In this document: piece after piece, positions 37,401 through 47,400 of the stretch
How positions within the stretch are numbered: position 1 is the first letter of the stretch
Layout of the letters: each line of letters starts with the position of its first letter
NCBI RefSeq assembly: GCF_028389875.1
Contig: NC_084663.1
Coordinates: 117,823,801 to 117,887,800, forward strand
DNA: 64,000 nucleotides
Direction: 5' to 3'
From: Rhea pennata
Lineage: Eukaryota > Chordata > Aves > Rheiformes > Rheidae
Program-made: the position numbers and the translations under genes
The notes under the pieces: model-generated
Databases searched by the model: none
Told to the model about the DNA's origin: nothing
The model's input: only the letters and a program-made list of their open reading frames with translations

Positions 37401-40400
37401 CTATTATAGATATATACATACTTTTTTTTTTTTATTGTAGGCTGGCAGTGATGGGGAAAGTATTGGAAATTGCCCATTCTCTCAGCGACTCTTCATGATT
37501 CTGTGGCTAAAAGGTGTCATATTTAATGTCACAACCGTGGATCTGAAAAGGTGAGGCTGCAGTAGGAGTTGTCATTTTTCAGAGAAGCTTTACCAAAGCG
37601 GTGATTTTAAAGGGTGGATCTCTTCTGACAGATCAGCAGACGCTATTTGCACTGTGCCTCGGTGTTATGACAGCAGTTTGTATGCCTGACTCCTCTTTAA
37701 TGTTCACTAATAGAAAGTGGACTAACTCCTTCGAAGCATTTGAGATTTTAATCTGTTTTGTAGTAGGTCTCTGTAACATAAGACTGCAGTTTTAGCTTTT
37801 CAGAGCACATTCAGGTATGGGCTAGCTAATTCTCACCACCCCAGTGTGAGGCAGCTGGCTATGTTTTATTTATATGTAAGACAGATATTAATCTGGCATT
37901 CCAAAGCTGAAACAGTTCATTGCAATTAAGTATAGAAATTGAAAATGTAGTTCCTGTTGTGATTAACCCAGTCTCCTTCCTCCCATTAGAAAACCCGCGG
38001 ACTTGCAGAACCTGGCCCCGGGAACGAACCCTCCCTTCATGACATTTGACGGTGAAGTGAAAACCGATGTCAATAAGATTGAGGAGTTCTTGGAAGAAAA
38101 GTTAGCGCCGCCCCGGTACTGTATCCCCAGCCACTTCTTTTGCTTTTAGCACCTCCTGGCCCTTGGCACAGGTCAGGGGCAGAGTCCCCTTTGATTTCAG
38201 CGGACTGAGCCCTTGATTAGCTTCCTGAGTTATAATGAGGGTGGGAAGCTGAGGAGGGGCCACTGCAGTTGAACCTGTTGGGAGCGGCGACTCGGAGGGA
38301 AGTGAAACACAGCCGAGGCCTGGTGCTGCAGAAGGGCTGGCCCCGGGGTTTGCCCCAGGCTGCTGGTTGCGCTCTTCCCACTGCCTTCACCTTTAGCCCA
38401 CGTTTATGTTATGCCACTACAGTCATTCCCAAGGCATGAAATCCACCCTGCTGCAGCAAGTATATGCAGAAACCTGCATACCATTACAGAAATCTGACCT
38501 CTGTTCCTCCATTTGTGTGTATTTGAGGTTTCCTCTTCACACTGTACAAATTGCGCTTACTGGGAACAAGTAGTTAAAACACTAGTGAAAGCCACCTATG
38601 TCCTAGGAGTCCTGGGGCAAAGACTGTCAATGCTTGTTCTGAGTGGCTAGTGGGCCAACCTCAGTACACACCAGGGGCTGGGTTTGGGATTTGTCCTTCC
38701 CCACCCCGGCAGCTCTTCCATTACTCCCAAAACTAGCTCTCCCACCACCAGCAGCATCTTATCTCCCACCCATGCACCGTTTCTCCCTGAGGACAGCAGC
38801 TGCCCTCCATTTCTTGTCTCCCTTTGGAAAAGGAAGTGAGCCACATGGTTTAGGTATGGGCCAGAGGCCATACTTGGCAAGCGATCCTTAGTTTAGGATG
38901 ATTCGCTCCGGAAGCTCTGTGTAATCATATGTTGTTTGCAAGGGGGCGATGCTGCAGTTTAAATGAGGTATATTAAAAAATTACTGGAGATTAAAAAAAT
39001 GTGGCTAGTTGCATAACATTTTTTTTGTTTCTTTTAATTCCTCAGGTATCCCAAACTTGCACCAAACCACCCTGAGTCTAACTCTGCAGGAAATGATGTG
39101 TTTGCAAAATTCTCTGCGTTTATAAAGAACCCAAGAAAAGATGCTAATGAAAGTATGTGCTATATAGTCCTTTCATTGGCTCTGGTAGTTTCTGGAACAA
39201 ATTAGACAGTACAATTTAGCATACTGTTCTGTGGGTATCCCATTTGCAACTTAGAGTAAGCAGTTGTTTCCCAGAACATAAAAGCTTTGGAAATCTGGGT
39301 CTGTTCCCTCTCTTAGTTGGAGATTCCCAAAGTTAGTTTGCTTAGGTACCGCTGTCAACATGGGAACACCAGCTCCCGCTCCTCCCATGTTCTTCAGCTC
39401 CCAGGCCTCTAACACTGCACCTTCCCTGTGCCTCTGCTACAAGCACTGCCTGCTTGAAGTAGGACCCTAGCTTCAGGTCTGTCACTCGCCATCCTCCCGT
39501 TGCCTTTCTCTTCTGTTTGTGTCAGTAATGAAGGCTCTAACCCCATGGCTCTACCTTCCCATGCACTTATCTGGAGTAGGACCCTCAGTACTGTGCATTA
39601 ACTTCTCTGTCCTCCAGCTCACAGCCCTGTTCCCCTTGCTGTTCCCTTCTCCCCTTGTCACAGTCACGCATTGGCACCGCTAGCCTAGGTAAACCACAGC
39701 CACCCTTGCCAGCCTCTGCTGCCTCCACCCCACTACACTGTGCGCAAAGCACAGCACTCACAGGCAGGTTTCCCGTACGCTCCAGCATGGCACCTTGCCA
39801 CTGTTGCCCTGAGCCTCACCATCTCTGGCCATGCTGCCGTGCCACTCTGCACAAACACCCCTTGTACGTGTTTCAGGAGCGGTTTGTGGCTAAACAGATC
39901 TGGGTTGGTTTTCTCAGAACCAAACAGAGCTACTTATAACTGTTATCCCAGCATTAGGTTTTAAGCTTAGGATAAAGGAATTGCAGGAGTTGGCATGGCG
40001 GGGTGTCTGCAAGCTGGACTAGTGCCAGGGGACAGAAGGCAGGAATTGCCTGTCTGCTGGGTGTCAAGAGAGACCTTGGTACAATCTTGAATGACATTTT
40101 TATTGTCTTAACCTAGATTTGGAAAAATCTTTGCTTAAAGCCCTGAGGAAGCTGGACAACTACTTAAATAGCCCCTTGCCAGATGAAATTGATGCTTACA
40201 GCACCGAGGAGATCACTGTTTCCAGCCGGAAGTTCCTGGATGGAGATGAGCTTACCTTAGCAGATTGCAACCTCCTACCAAAGCTCCATATAATTAAGGT
40301 TTGCATTTATGTTTTAGCATTTTGAAAAGGAGGGAAACACAGAAGCCCAAGTTCACTTCTAGAAGGCAGAGGAATCCTGTATCTTTTCTGAAGCTGCACA

Positions 40401-41794
40401 GCAGCTGTCTAAATGTAGGGACAATGAATGCTAATACACAAGGCCATTTTATTAGAGCAAAGCTAGTAAGATCCTCGGGTTGAGGACTCTACAATTGGAA
40501 TATGTGGTTTCATATTTGGGTCAGGACTGCACTCTCTAAGCATCACACAAGTATTAAATAAGTGAGGTACTATTTTCAGTGCAGTAGAGAAATGTTTTTA
40601 TTTGCATTTCACATGCAGAGTGCCATGGAATAATAAGATTAAATGATATTTGTCCATGCCAATTCATGAAGCCACCAAATGGTGAAGTCTGAACCTCTCC
40701 AACTTTAACCCAAAATGCCTTCTTTGCTGAACATCACCAGTAATACCAGTAACACTGGCTGGGGACCCAGCACCCTCCTAGCCAAGGCTCCCAGCCCCTT
40801 TTTGCAGGGCTGTGGAGCCTCCACACTCCTCCAGCAGTGCTGGGTACCAAGGTGTCTGGGCTTTGCTAGAGCCTGCCCTAGGCTGCGCTGGGGCCAGCCA
40901 GGCTCTGGAAGAGAAAAGGCCACTTTGGAAATTCATCTGGTTTCTATACAAACAAGGTTACTTCAGAAAGTTGCAATTTTGACTACTACTTTGTCAGAGA
41001 AGGAGCAGATTGATTTGTTTTATGACACCTTCACAAGTGAAAACTATCCTAGGAGACCTAATGGTTGAAACATGTCCACAGGCAACAGCAAGACAGCGCA
41101 AGTATTCTCCCACTCCACGGCACACCTGTCAGAGGTCAGGCACATACACAGCTAAATGTAACAGGTAGAGGGGGTCAACAGCACCCTTGCAAAGGGTGTG
41201 TTATGTCAGATGGAAGTGTAAAGGATGGTGGAGGATGAATGTCAAGCCATCCTCGCTGACCCACAGGGAAGCGCTAGGTAACAGCTGTTTTCCCTAGTCA
41301 TGTGAAATTTAGTATTTTATTTTTCTCCTTTCTATTTCAGTGAAAGTTTCCATCTGTGGGACAGTTTATTACTGTAAGAGTATTCTGTTAATTCTGGTTT
41401 ATGCTAGTTCATCTGCTGTTTTAAGCTCCATCTCCTCCAGGAGGTGTAGTCTACTGGCATAACTCTAGCAGAGTATTTATACTACATAAATCCTTTTGAG
41501 TGGGTTAGCTAGTTAGCTAGCTTTCTTTGTCCCAAGTCTTCTGTCTTTTTTTCTCCTTTGCCCCTACTATGCAGATTTATTTTATGCAGATCATGTGTTT
41601 AGTAATCTTTTTCTTTTTTCTTTTATTAAAAGGTTGTTGCAAAAAAATACAGAAATTTTGAGTTTCCACCTGAAATGACAGGGATTTCGAGATACTTGAA
41701 CAATGCATATGCAAGAGATGAATTTACAAACACTTGTCCTGCTGATCAAGAAATTGAGTATGCATATTTGGATGTTGCAAAGAGAATGAAGTAA
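13842..41794 (+). CDS. CLIC6: CLIC6 whole spliced gene (chloride intracellular channel 6)
   Basis: Six exons join in frame (1251+110+126+107+182+162 nt) into about 645 codons. The last 228 residues are a complete CLIC module: a thioredoxin-like N domain with the GNCPFSQ motif and the hydrophobic [11 protein letters not shown] segment, then an all-helical GST-C-like domain. Internal exon lengths of 110, 126, 107 and 182 nt are those I know for the CLIC family. The long acidic repeat-bearing N-terminus identifies CLIC6 rather than CLIC1-5. From family knowledge, CLIC proteins are soluble GST-fold proteins that can also associate with membranes and form anion-conducting pores; mammalian CLIC6 (parchorin) is found in water-secreting epithelia and is reported to bind D2-like dopamine receptors. 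The six intact exons, clean splice sites and absence of stops indicate a functional gene. An alternative first exon is listed separately. Confidence 0.97.
14229..14822 (+). repeat. Coding tandem repeat in CLIC6 exon 1 (15 GTD units)
   Basis: Fifteen degenerate units start with GTD (variants GTA, ETD, GTE, GAD) at residues 130, 144, 158, 170, 184, 198, 210, 224, 236, 250, 264, 280, 292, 306 and 320. Unit lengths are 14, 14, 12, 14, 14, 12, 14, 12, 14, 14, 16, 12, 14, 14, which suggests an ancestral 14-14-12 triplet that was amplified. Typical units are [14 protein letters not shown] and [12 protein letters not shown]. All units are multiples of 3 nt, so gain or loss keeps the frame. Mammalian CLIC6 also carries acidic tandem repeats in this region, but the unit seen here is of a different type as far as I recall. 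Confidence 0.9.
15339..15371 (+). repeat. Long G-run, potential G-quadruplex
   Basis: A run of about 15 G followed by GGGGG blocks separated by single T lies on the + strand, 246 bases downstream of the exon 1 donor and therefore inside intron 1. It meets the usual G-quadruplex pattern in both DNA and nascent RNA. Confidence 0.85.
15583..15596 (-). promoter_or_regulatory. CTCF-like motif downstream of CLIC6 exon 1
   Basis: TACCTAGTGGCATC on + resembles the reverse-orientation CTCF core (CCCCTAGTGGC). One or two positions differ from the consensus. Confidence 0.3.
15696..15780 (-). mobile_element. Possible very degraded CR1 3' end
   Basis: CAGAATCATAGGTGTTTAGG and TGGAAGAAACTGGAAAATT resemble the CR1 end CAGAATCATAGAATGGTTTGG, TGGAAGGGACCT. 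The similarity fades after about 40 bases. Confidence 0.35.
18968..19007. repeat. TA/CA compound microsatellite
   Basis: Alternating ATATATATACATATATATAC, then ACACACACAT and ATATATACAC, in CLIC6 intron 1. Confidence 0.9.
22455..22479. repeat. Poly(T) tract
   Basis: Twenty-five T in CLIC6 intron 1. Confidence 0.95.
24399..24419. repeat. Poly(T) tract
   Basis: Twenty-one T in CLIC6 intron 1. Confidence 0.95.
24789..24820. repeat. (AAAAT)n simple repeat
   Basis: AAAAT units followed by an A run, in CLIC6 intron 1. Confidence 0.85.
28784..28801. repeat. (GA)n microsatellite
   Basis: About nine GA dinucleotides in CLIC6 intron 1. Confidence 0.85.
29278..29290 (+). promoter_or_regulatory. CTCF-type motif in CLIC6 intron 1
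   Basis: CCAGTAGGTGGCA fits the CTCF core CCASYAGRKGGCR at every position. Confidence 0.5.
29851..30658 (-). mobile_element. CR1 LINE 3' fragment, about 0.8 kb
   Basis: The 3' terminal repeats (CATAGAATCATAGAATAGAATC on +) are followed by the conserved 3' UTR and, on the minus strand, two disrupted parts of the reverse transcriptase C-terminal region: one near 30282-30660 ([45 protein letters not shown]) and one ending in DATLSNML. The frame is broken between them. It is 5' truncated, which is usual for CR1, and is the largest repeat in the window. Confidence 0.93.
35930..36143 (+). promoter_or_regulatory. Presumed promoter and 5' UTR of CLIC6 short isoform
   Basis: This is the sequence immediately upstream of exon 1b. 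It is AT-rich and not a CpG island. A RUNX-type ACCACA core lies at 36002-36007 and a TTATC (GATA-type) core near 36098-36102. No clear TATA box sits at the expected distance. It is called a promoter only because exon 1b requires one. Confidence 0.35.
36144..36206 (+). CDS. CLIC6: CLIC6 alternative first exon 1b (short isoform)
   Basis: This short coding exon starts at an ATG with no other ATG in the preceding 140 bases. It encodes 21 residues beginning MAENCSLQ and ending PDIELFVK, followed by the donor AAG|GTGAGG at 36207. The IELFVK ending is the family-typical last motif of exon 1 in CLIC1, 2, 4 and 5, and the phase (0) matches exon 2 at 37441, whose reading starts [11 protein letters not shown]. 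Splicing gives 21+228 = 249 residues, the standard CLIC length. It lies 1.23 kb upstream of exon 2 and 21 kb downstream of long exon 1, so it needs its own promoter. The ATG context is moderate (pyrimidine at -3, G at +4). The close fit makes chance unlikely, but transcription is not shown here. Confidence 0.85.
36610..36970. promoter_or_regulatory. Small intragenic CpG island between exon 1b and exon 2
   Basis: A sharp local rise in GC and CpG density (blocks such as GACTCGGGCGCAGTCACGC and CTCAGCCGCGGGGC) is embedded in AT-rich intron sequence, about 0.4-0.8 kb downstream of exon 1b. No exon with a good donor and CLIC-like coding was found inside it. It is probably a promoter or enhancer element of CLIC6. 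Confidence 0.55.
37441..37550 (+). CDS. CLIC6: CLIC6 exon 2
   Basis: The acceptor is TTTTATTGTAG|GCTGGC and the donor AAAAG|GTGAGG. The 110 nt run from phase 0 to phase 2. The exon encodes [15 protein letters not shown], then the hydrophobic [15 protein letters not shown], then TTVDLK(R). In CLIC1 the Cys of the NCPFSQ motif sits at the glutaredoxin-like site and the following segment is the putative transmembrane region. Here the Cys is residue 32 of the short form and 428 of the long form. Confidence 0.98.
37990..38115 (+). CDS. CLIC6: CLIC6 exon 3
   Basis: The acceptor is CCCATTAG|AAAACCC and the donor CCCCG|GTACTG. At 126 nt it starts and ends in phase 2. It encodes (R)[38 protein letters not shown] and APP(R). 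The NPPF stretch contains the cis-proline region of the thioredoxin fold and the T-D-V-N-K-I-E-E-F helix leads to the interdomain linker. The intron before it is 439 bases. Confidence 0.98.
39046..39152 (+). CDS. CLIC6: CLIC6 exon 4
   Basis: The acceptor is ATTCCTCAG|GTATCCC and the donor GAAA|GTATGT. At 107 nt it encodes [35 protein letters not shown], matching the start of the helical GST-C-like domain of CLICs (KL, then HPESN, then FAKFSA.IKN). The preceding intron is 930 bases. Confidence 0.98.
40117..40298 (+). CDS. CLIC6: CLIC6 exon 5
   Basis: The acceptor is TTAACCTAG|ATTTGG and the donor ATTAAG|GTTTGC. At 182 nt it encodes [20 protein letters not shown], then [20 protein letters not shown] and [20 protein letters not shown]. 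The acidic stretch between them is the CLIC foot loop, and [17 protein letters not shown] is one of the most conserved family signatures. Confidence 0.99.
41633..41794 (+). CDS. CLIC6: CLIC6 exon 6 (C-terminus and stop)
   Basis: The acceptor is TTTATTAAAAG|GTTGTTGC; the TAA stop is at 41792-41794. It encodes [39 protein letters not shown] and [14 protein letters not shown]. Together with the last K of exon 5 it forms KVVAKKYR, the motif described as a nuclear localisation signal in CLIC4. The C-terminus has the usual CLIC length. Confidence 0.98.
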   Translation, partial: VVAKKYRNFEFPPEMTGISRYLNNAYARDEFTNTCPADQEIEYAYLDVAKRMK

Positions 41795-42546
41795 ATGGAA
41801 GATGCTTCTGTTTTTCTTTACTTCTGAGGTTTAGGCGGGCACCAGCCAAGATTGGGGGGGGTGGGGGGAAACCCTGTATACTCTGCAGCGTAAGTTCTTT
41901 CACTGGCCAATCCTTCTTTTACAGTAATTATATAGCATTATTTGCTCATTCTTAAATTATACATGTATATTTTTGTGTCTTTGTATAGATGTACGCACAC
42001 ACAAATGTGTGTACTGCATTCCAACGTAAAGGATCAATATTAAACCATTTTTTGAAGTTAGGGGAACAGTGTAGGTCACGCAATTATAGAAAAATTATAG
42101 ACTGGTGACTTATGCTATATTACTGGATTCAGGGAAGAAATAGTCCTGTTTCTCACACATATTTGTCATTATTGCTGCCTCTGATCTCTGTTTCATATTT
42201 GTTGCCAAATTTCAGTTACCGGAAAGGCTTCTGTTTGCTTCTCCATAAGTATCAGAGGGCTGCAAGCCAACTCTTGGCATGCCCACAGCACCCTCGTTTA
42301 TCCAGGAGAAGGGCCAATTGGTAGATGGGACCACACCTGCCTTCCCAGAAGCCCTCTCCTCTCTGCTAGAGACCTGTAGAGCAGGTCGCAAAGAACAACT
42401 CATTTGCACATCACATGAGTCTTCTTCAGTATTTATCCTGCCTTCTCCTTTCTCAAGGCTGCACGATCCACCGAGCCTCTTCCAGTTCTGGTGATCCCCG
42501 TCAAAGAGGGGAACACAGACTGTGCCTGGCCTGTAGACCATCTAAT

Positions 42547-42552
42547 AATAAA
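42547..42552 (+). terminator. Candidate poly(A) signal AATAAA, proximal
   Basis: This is the first canonical hexamer after the CLIC6 stop, about 750 bases downstream, followed by GT-rich sequence (GACTTGTTTGTCACTGT). Confidence 0.4.
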
Positions 42553-43482
42553 TATTTGATGGGGGAGACTTGTTTGTCACTGTAGAGACAAGGAATGAGA
42601 AAACATCTGTTTCCAGCTACTAAGGTGGGGTCGCTCTTTCCTGTCGTTCCGTGACTCCCATTTTTGAAAGCCAAGAGGATGAAAAGAGCTGAGACAGTAA
42701 TAGTCCTTTCTCACTCTTTCCTGCTGGTTGAGCTTCAGTGTACTGAATTTCCCAGGCCAGTTTTTAGGCCTTCATCACTGAGAGCTTTACAGCTGATCTG
42801 AGAAGTATCTAACCAGGGACAAGATAGACATTGCTCCTGCTGAGCCCCTCCAGCCTTGCAGGAATCTGTGTTCAAGGCAGTCAGTACTGGTGAGAAGTAT
42901 CTTCTAGCTGGCATCTGGGAGTGCACCACTAGAGATGTTTGGCCTGAGAGGAGGTACATCCCCAACTGCTTTCTGCTGAGCAAGCCCTCAACTGGCAAGT
43001 AGGAGTAGAAGTGCAATGCTTTGGTCATAGGGTCATCTGGAAATTTCCTTTGGATCTATTTTGCCTGTGTGCACAAAATAGATGTGAAAATGGCTAAAAA
43101 ATAGCCCATTATGACATCTGTATCCATGAAGAGACTGTTACAGAATAGTCATTCATCTTTGCCCATGTGAAATATATACCTACTTTCTTACAAAGCATTA
43201 CTTACAGTAACAATAGGTGTCAGGTATATTGTATCTGCAATGTTTTGATCCTACACACTACATACATACAAACATCATCCTATACACCACAACTGTGAGT
43301 TCTGATGCAAATGTCCTATCACAGTTTTTTGTAAACAGCATTAAATACAGAGTGTTAATTTGTCTTCTTTAGAGAACAGACATAATATCTTTCCCCTCCC
43401 TCTCTCAGTTTTGAATTTATATATTGGGGATGATAGCTGAGCAGTCGCTTACTAAATTTTACTAATTGCTACTTTGTATTTT

Positions 43483-43485
<3 letters not shown>

Positions 43486-43518
<33 letters not shown>
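43486..43518. repeat. (TA)n microsatellite
   Basis: About 16 uninterrupted AT dinucleotides near the presumed end of the CLIC6 3' UTR, running into AATAAA. Confidence 0.95.

Positions 43519-43524
<6 letters not shown>
43519..43524 (+). terminator. Candidate poly(A) signal AATAAA, distal
   Basis: A canonical hexamer formed at the 3' edge of the TA repeat, about 1.7 kb after the CLIC6 stop. Confidence 0.35.
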
Positions 43525-44460
43525 ATTATGACATAAAATCTATATACTCTTTTCATATGCCTTACAAATTTAAATATAAAATACACAAATCTGTAAGTAA
43601 TTTGAACAGTGTCCTGTCTTTATTTCCTTGGTAATTTCCTGGCAAGATGCATTGCAAGAGTGACCTGGATTTTATGAAATAAGAGGCAAAGTTTAAACAA
43701 ACTTTGATTTGTCTTTGAGGAATCACCTATGTCACAAACCTGTGGTCAGAGCTGGGGAACAACAGATACATACCATCTGTGTCTGTTACTGCTGAATAAA
43801 AAGAAGATAGGACCAGGACATTATCCCTGGCCTCAGAGTCACTTGGCACACTGTCCCACACCCATGCTGGTCAGGGTTGGCCCCTTCTGTAAGTTCTGCC
43901 TTGGAGAGAACCACTTGGGTTGATCTGAAACACCCAGAGATTGTCTACACTGTTCATGCAGAGGTCCAAGTGCACAAGCCTGCTCTTCAGCCTGCTCCTA
44001 TTTCTTGGTATGAGTATACTTATGACTACTTATAATCAGTAAATAAAGTAGACCCTGGCCTACTCTCTGGCCCTGAGAGAGCACATTAATGTGTAGTTCA
44101 TATCTAAATTATTAGCCAAACTCTACTTCCTGGAAAGACAGCACCCATGCTGGTGGCAGGGAACAGCACAAATTTCCAAATCAGGCTTGCATGTTGATGA
44201 GGGCAAAGCTATTTGGCACAATATTAGTAACAGGAATACTAAGATTGGAAAGGATGGATGCAAACATCTGTGTGAAAGCACTGGAAGAAACCAAACAACC
44301 AGGCTTAAAAGACTGTACTGGGGGTTGATGACTACAGGGTATTGTAGCAGTGAATTCACCCAAAGGAGCAGATAGTAGGAAGACAAAGAACAAACTGAAG
44401 CCCAAAGTGAAGGTAAGGGGAAGAAGAACTGGAGAGGAGCCATAAAATACCCTGATTAAA

Positions 44461-44486
44461 ACACACACACACACACGCACGCACGA
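44461..44486. repeat. (CA)n / (GCAC)n microsatellite
   Basis: Eight CA dinucleotides followed by GCAC units, downstream of CLIC6. Confidence 0.9.
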
Positions 44487-47400
44487 ACAATGAGCCTCAG
44501 GAATTTATTTGTCTTCATGAAAGATGAGACAAGATCTGAGCCATTAGCTTCCAAACAGATCCCTAAAGCACATAAAAGGTGCACACAAAAATTAGTTTGA
44601 TGTCACGAATGAAGAACAATGAGCAGGAGCAGCCAGGCAAGAGCTGGTAGCCTCTTGCCTCCAACTCCCACAGGGCTTACAGTGGACAGGGAGAAGGCAT
44701 AGAAAAGCACTCTACCTTGCTGCTGTGAAAAATTACCCAGCAGATCAGAAAATTGCAGTGGCTTCATTTGTTCTGGAGTTGGTAAAGAGGAGAGCTGAAG
44801 TGCCTACCTAATTCCATGGTAAGTGAATTCATACCTACAAAATGTTTTAAGTGTCTGATCTCCTCCGTTCTTTTACAAAAATACTTCTTAGAAAAAAAAA
44901 CCAAAATTTTTGCCCACATTTGACTTATTCTATTTTTAAAAGATCATTGAAATATTTGTCAACAATTTTCTGGAGAATAAATTAGGTGAGATGAAGGGAG
45001 AGGTCGTGTTCCTTTATTGTGTTCCATTATTTAATGGCAAGTTTGTGGATATGGAGCAATTGATATTCAAGTGCTTATTAGCACAAGTACTCTTCTGTGT
45101 ACTGCTGCTTGTAAAATAATTGTTTTTATTGTATTATCATTTTAAATACAATTTTTCATATTTCCCCTTTAAACACCTATTATATGCAAGGCAAATATGG
45201 TCAGATAGTTAATTTATTAATTGTTCTTCAATTACTTGTGTAGAATAGTCTTTAAGGTTTGAAAATTTGTCAGCTTCAAATATCTTAGTGATCAAAACGG
45301 CCAGTCGACTTGAAAGTTAAACGTTACTTGCACTCAATGCAGTATTTCCAAACACAAGCTGAAATTAAATCAAATGCAAAGTAACTAACTTTAACATATT
45401 ATCCCCAATGCATTCTTTCTGAAAATATCTTCCAGTGATGAAAAAATAAACCTCACAAAAGAAATATCTAAATCTCACTAGCTCATTACAATTTGCTGAA
45501 GTTCAGTTTAAAAGCCATAGCTGCTGATCATATAAGTTGTTAAGAACGAATAATCAGCTGCTGAGGCGAGGCATGACTCTGAAAGTTCAAATCAGCAAAG
45601 ACTACCCACTGCATGGTAGAACCTTGATGAGGTTAGCAAACTTCCCCTGAAACCAGCCACCCCCACGTGCTGATACCACCTAATGACCATCATCCCCCCT
45701 ACAGCTCCCCATGGGCCCTTAAAAACTATTGAAAGACTTGGAGCAGTTCTGTAGACACTTACTGTGACTTCACTGACCACACGTGGGAACTGCTACCCTG
45801 AACACTTAAGTTTCCGAGCAAAAGATGCTGAATAGCTGGGGGGGGGTGGGGGGAGCAGCAGGGACTTGCTGTATGGTTCACTACTATGTTCTATACTAAC
45901 TGGCATCACTGCCCTAAACTACACTTAGTCATCGCATGTGATAAAGCCCAGATGCAGGCCTTCCTTGTGAGCAATGAAGCTAAAACAACCTGGACACATG
46001 GATCAGGTCAGCATTCAGTTTTCCCTCACCAGTGACCTGCGAAGAAGGGAGGGAGCAGGATTTTTCCAGGCCTTAGCCTAAATTGGGCTATGAATGATTA
46101 TGAAGTACTTATTGATGAGCAGAATGCAAACAAAAAAATCTCTTCCGGAAATGAACTAAAGGAAAGGGGAGTCTTGTTTCACTCTAGAATTTGAAAGTTG
46201 TCTAACTTTTTGATTAAATCAAACCGATGAACTAAAATAAAAATAAATGTTCCCTTTCAAAAAGCAAGGGCTTTTGGATTTCTTTCCCCTATTATTCCCT
46301 TCCATTCTACTTTTTTTTCGGTGATGAAAAGTGAAAACCGAGAGAGAGAACTGCTAGAAAAGAAAAAACAGCCCAACAGAATATCAAACCTTGGTTTTCA
46401 GTTCATGATTAAATAGAAAAAACAGACCTACACCAAAATCATGTGCTTTCTTCTGTTAAAAAATATTTGAAACGTGGTTTCCAAACTAAAGAAAAACAGG
46501 AAGTTGGACAAAAACATTAGGATCAACATCAAGCTACTAAAAATCTCACTTCTCCCAAATGACCTGCAGTGAAGAGAAGGGGTCTTGACACATGAAAACT
46601 CTACTGGCCTACAGGAATAACCACAGAGCAGATCTTCCAGCTCACTCCATCATAGGACGTGGAAAGAGTTGTAAATTGCTCTGTGGAATGAGGCCATACT
46701 TAAAGGCTTGGACCACGTTGCACATTTTATAGGGAGGAGGAAGATACTGCATGTCACATCCCCTGACACAAGGCTATATGTGGCTGCCTCACACGTAGCT
46801 GTACTGTAGCAGGCAGAGCATTAACAAACTCATCAGTGCCTACAGACGCCTGAGCTTACAGGCTACAAGATGATAAGGATGTGTCTGCACAGAAACAGTA
46901 CCGGGCATAATATTTTGTGCTGCGGAAAGTTCTAGTTGCATCAGTAGTTTCTCTTAAGGATGCTCCTAGGCTGGAACGTCTTCTGACAGAGTTTACATCA
47001 CCATGGATGCAATTTAAGCTAAACTACAGGCCTCTTAGCCTCCTCCCTCCCTTCTCCACCTCATGCCAGATAAAACATATGCCCTAGGAAATGTGATAGC
47101 AAAGGTGCACACAGGTAACTGCATTAATGAACTGGCAAAACAGTCGTTTGCGGAAATACAGCCAGCTGGGTCACACCTGCAGCTCAGGCTGCAGCTGCAC
47201 CCGTGGCAGAGGTGAGAGCAGCCACAGCTGCTAACCATGTTCCTTCATCCTACTGAAAACATTAAATCACCTTAACCCTGAGGCTTGTGTGACAACTTTC
47301 TAACCTGTTCAAGCTGTGTAAGCTACGCTATTTTTCTTCACCAAGACAAACACTCTGCTTTTCACTTGAGTTGGGGTATTCACAGCTGTTTGCTCATATC

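Larger units (their letters stand above)
15093..37440 (+). other. CLIC6 intron 1 (long isoform)
   Basis: A 22.3 kb intron from the GTAAGA donor at 15093 to the TTATTGTAG acceptor at 37440. It contains the G-run, several microsatellites, a CR1 copy at 29.85-30.66 kb, CpG-retaining stretches near 20.05-20.45 and 21.72-21.95 kb, exon 1b and the small CpG island. No exon of another gene was recognised. Confidence 0.85.
41795..43540 (+). other. CLIC6 3' UTR, extent estimated
   Basis: Non-coding sequence follows the stop. Candidate poly(A) signals are ATTAAA at 42039-42044, AATAAA at 42547-42552, and AATAAA at 43519-43524 directly after a TA microsatellite. More than one 3' end is plausible; the longest gives a UTR of about 1.75 kb. 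Confidence 0.5.

Noticed and set aside
40715..41068. 117-codon + frame inside CLIC6 intron 5
   Set aside because: It sits between two well-defined CLIC exons, lacks a CLIC-like sequence, and would break the conserved exon 5-exon 6 junction.
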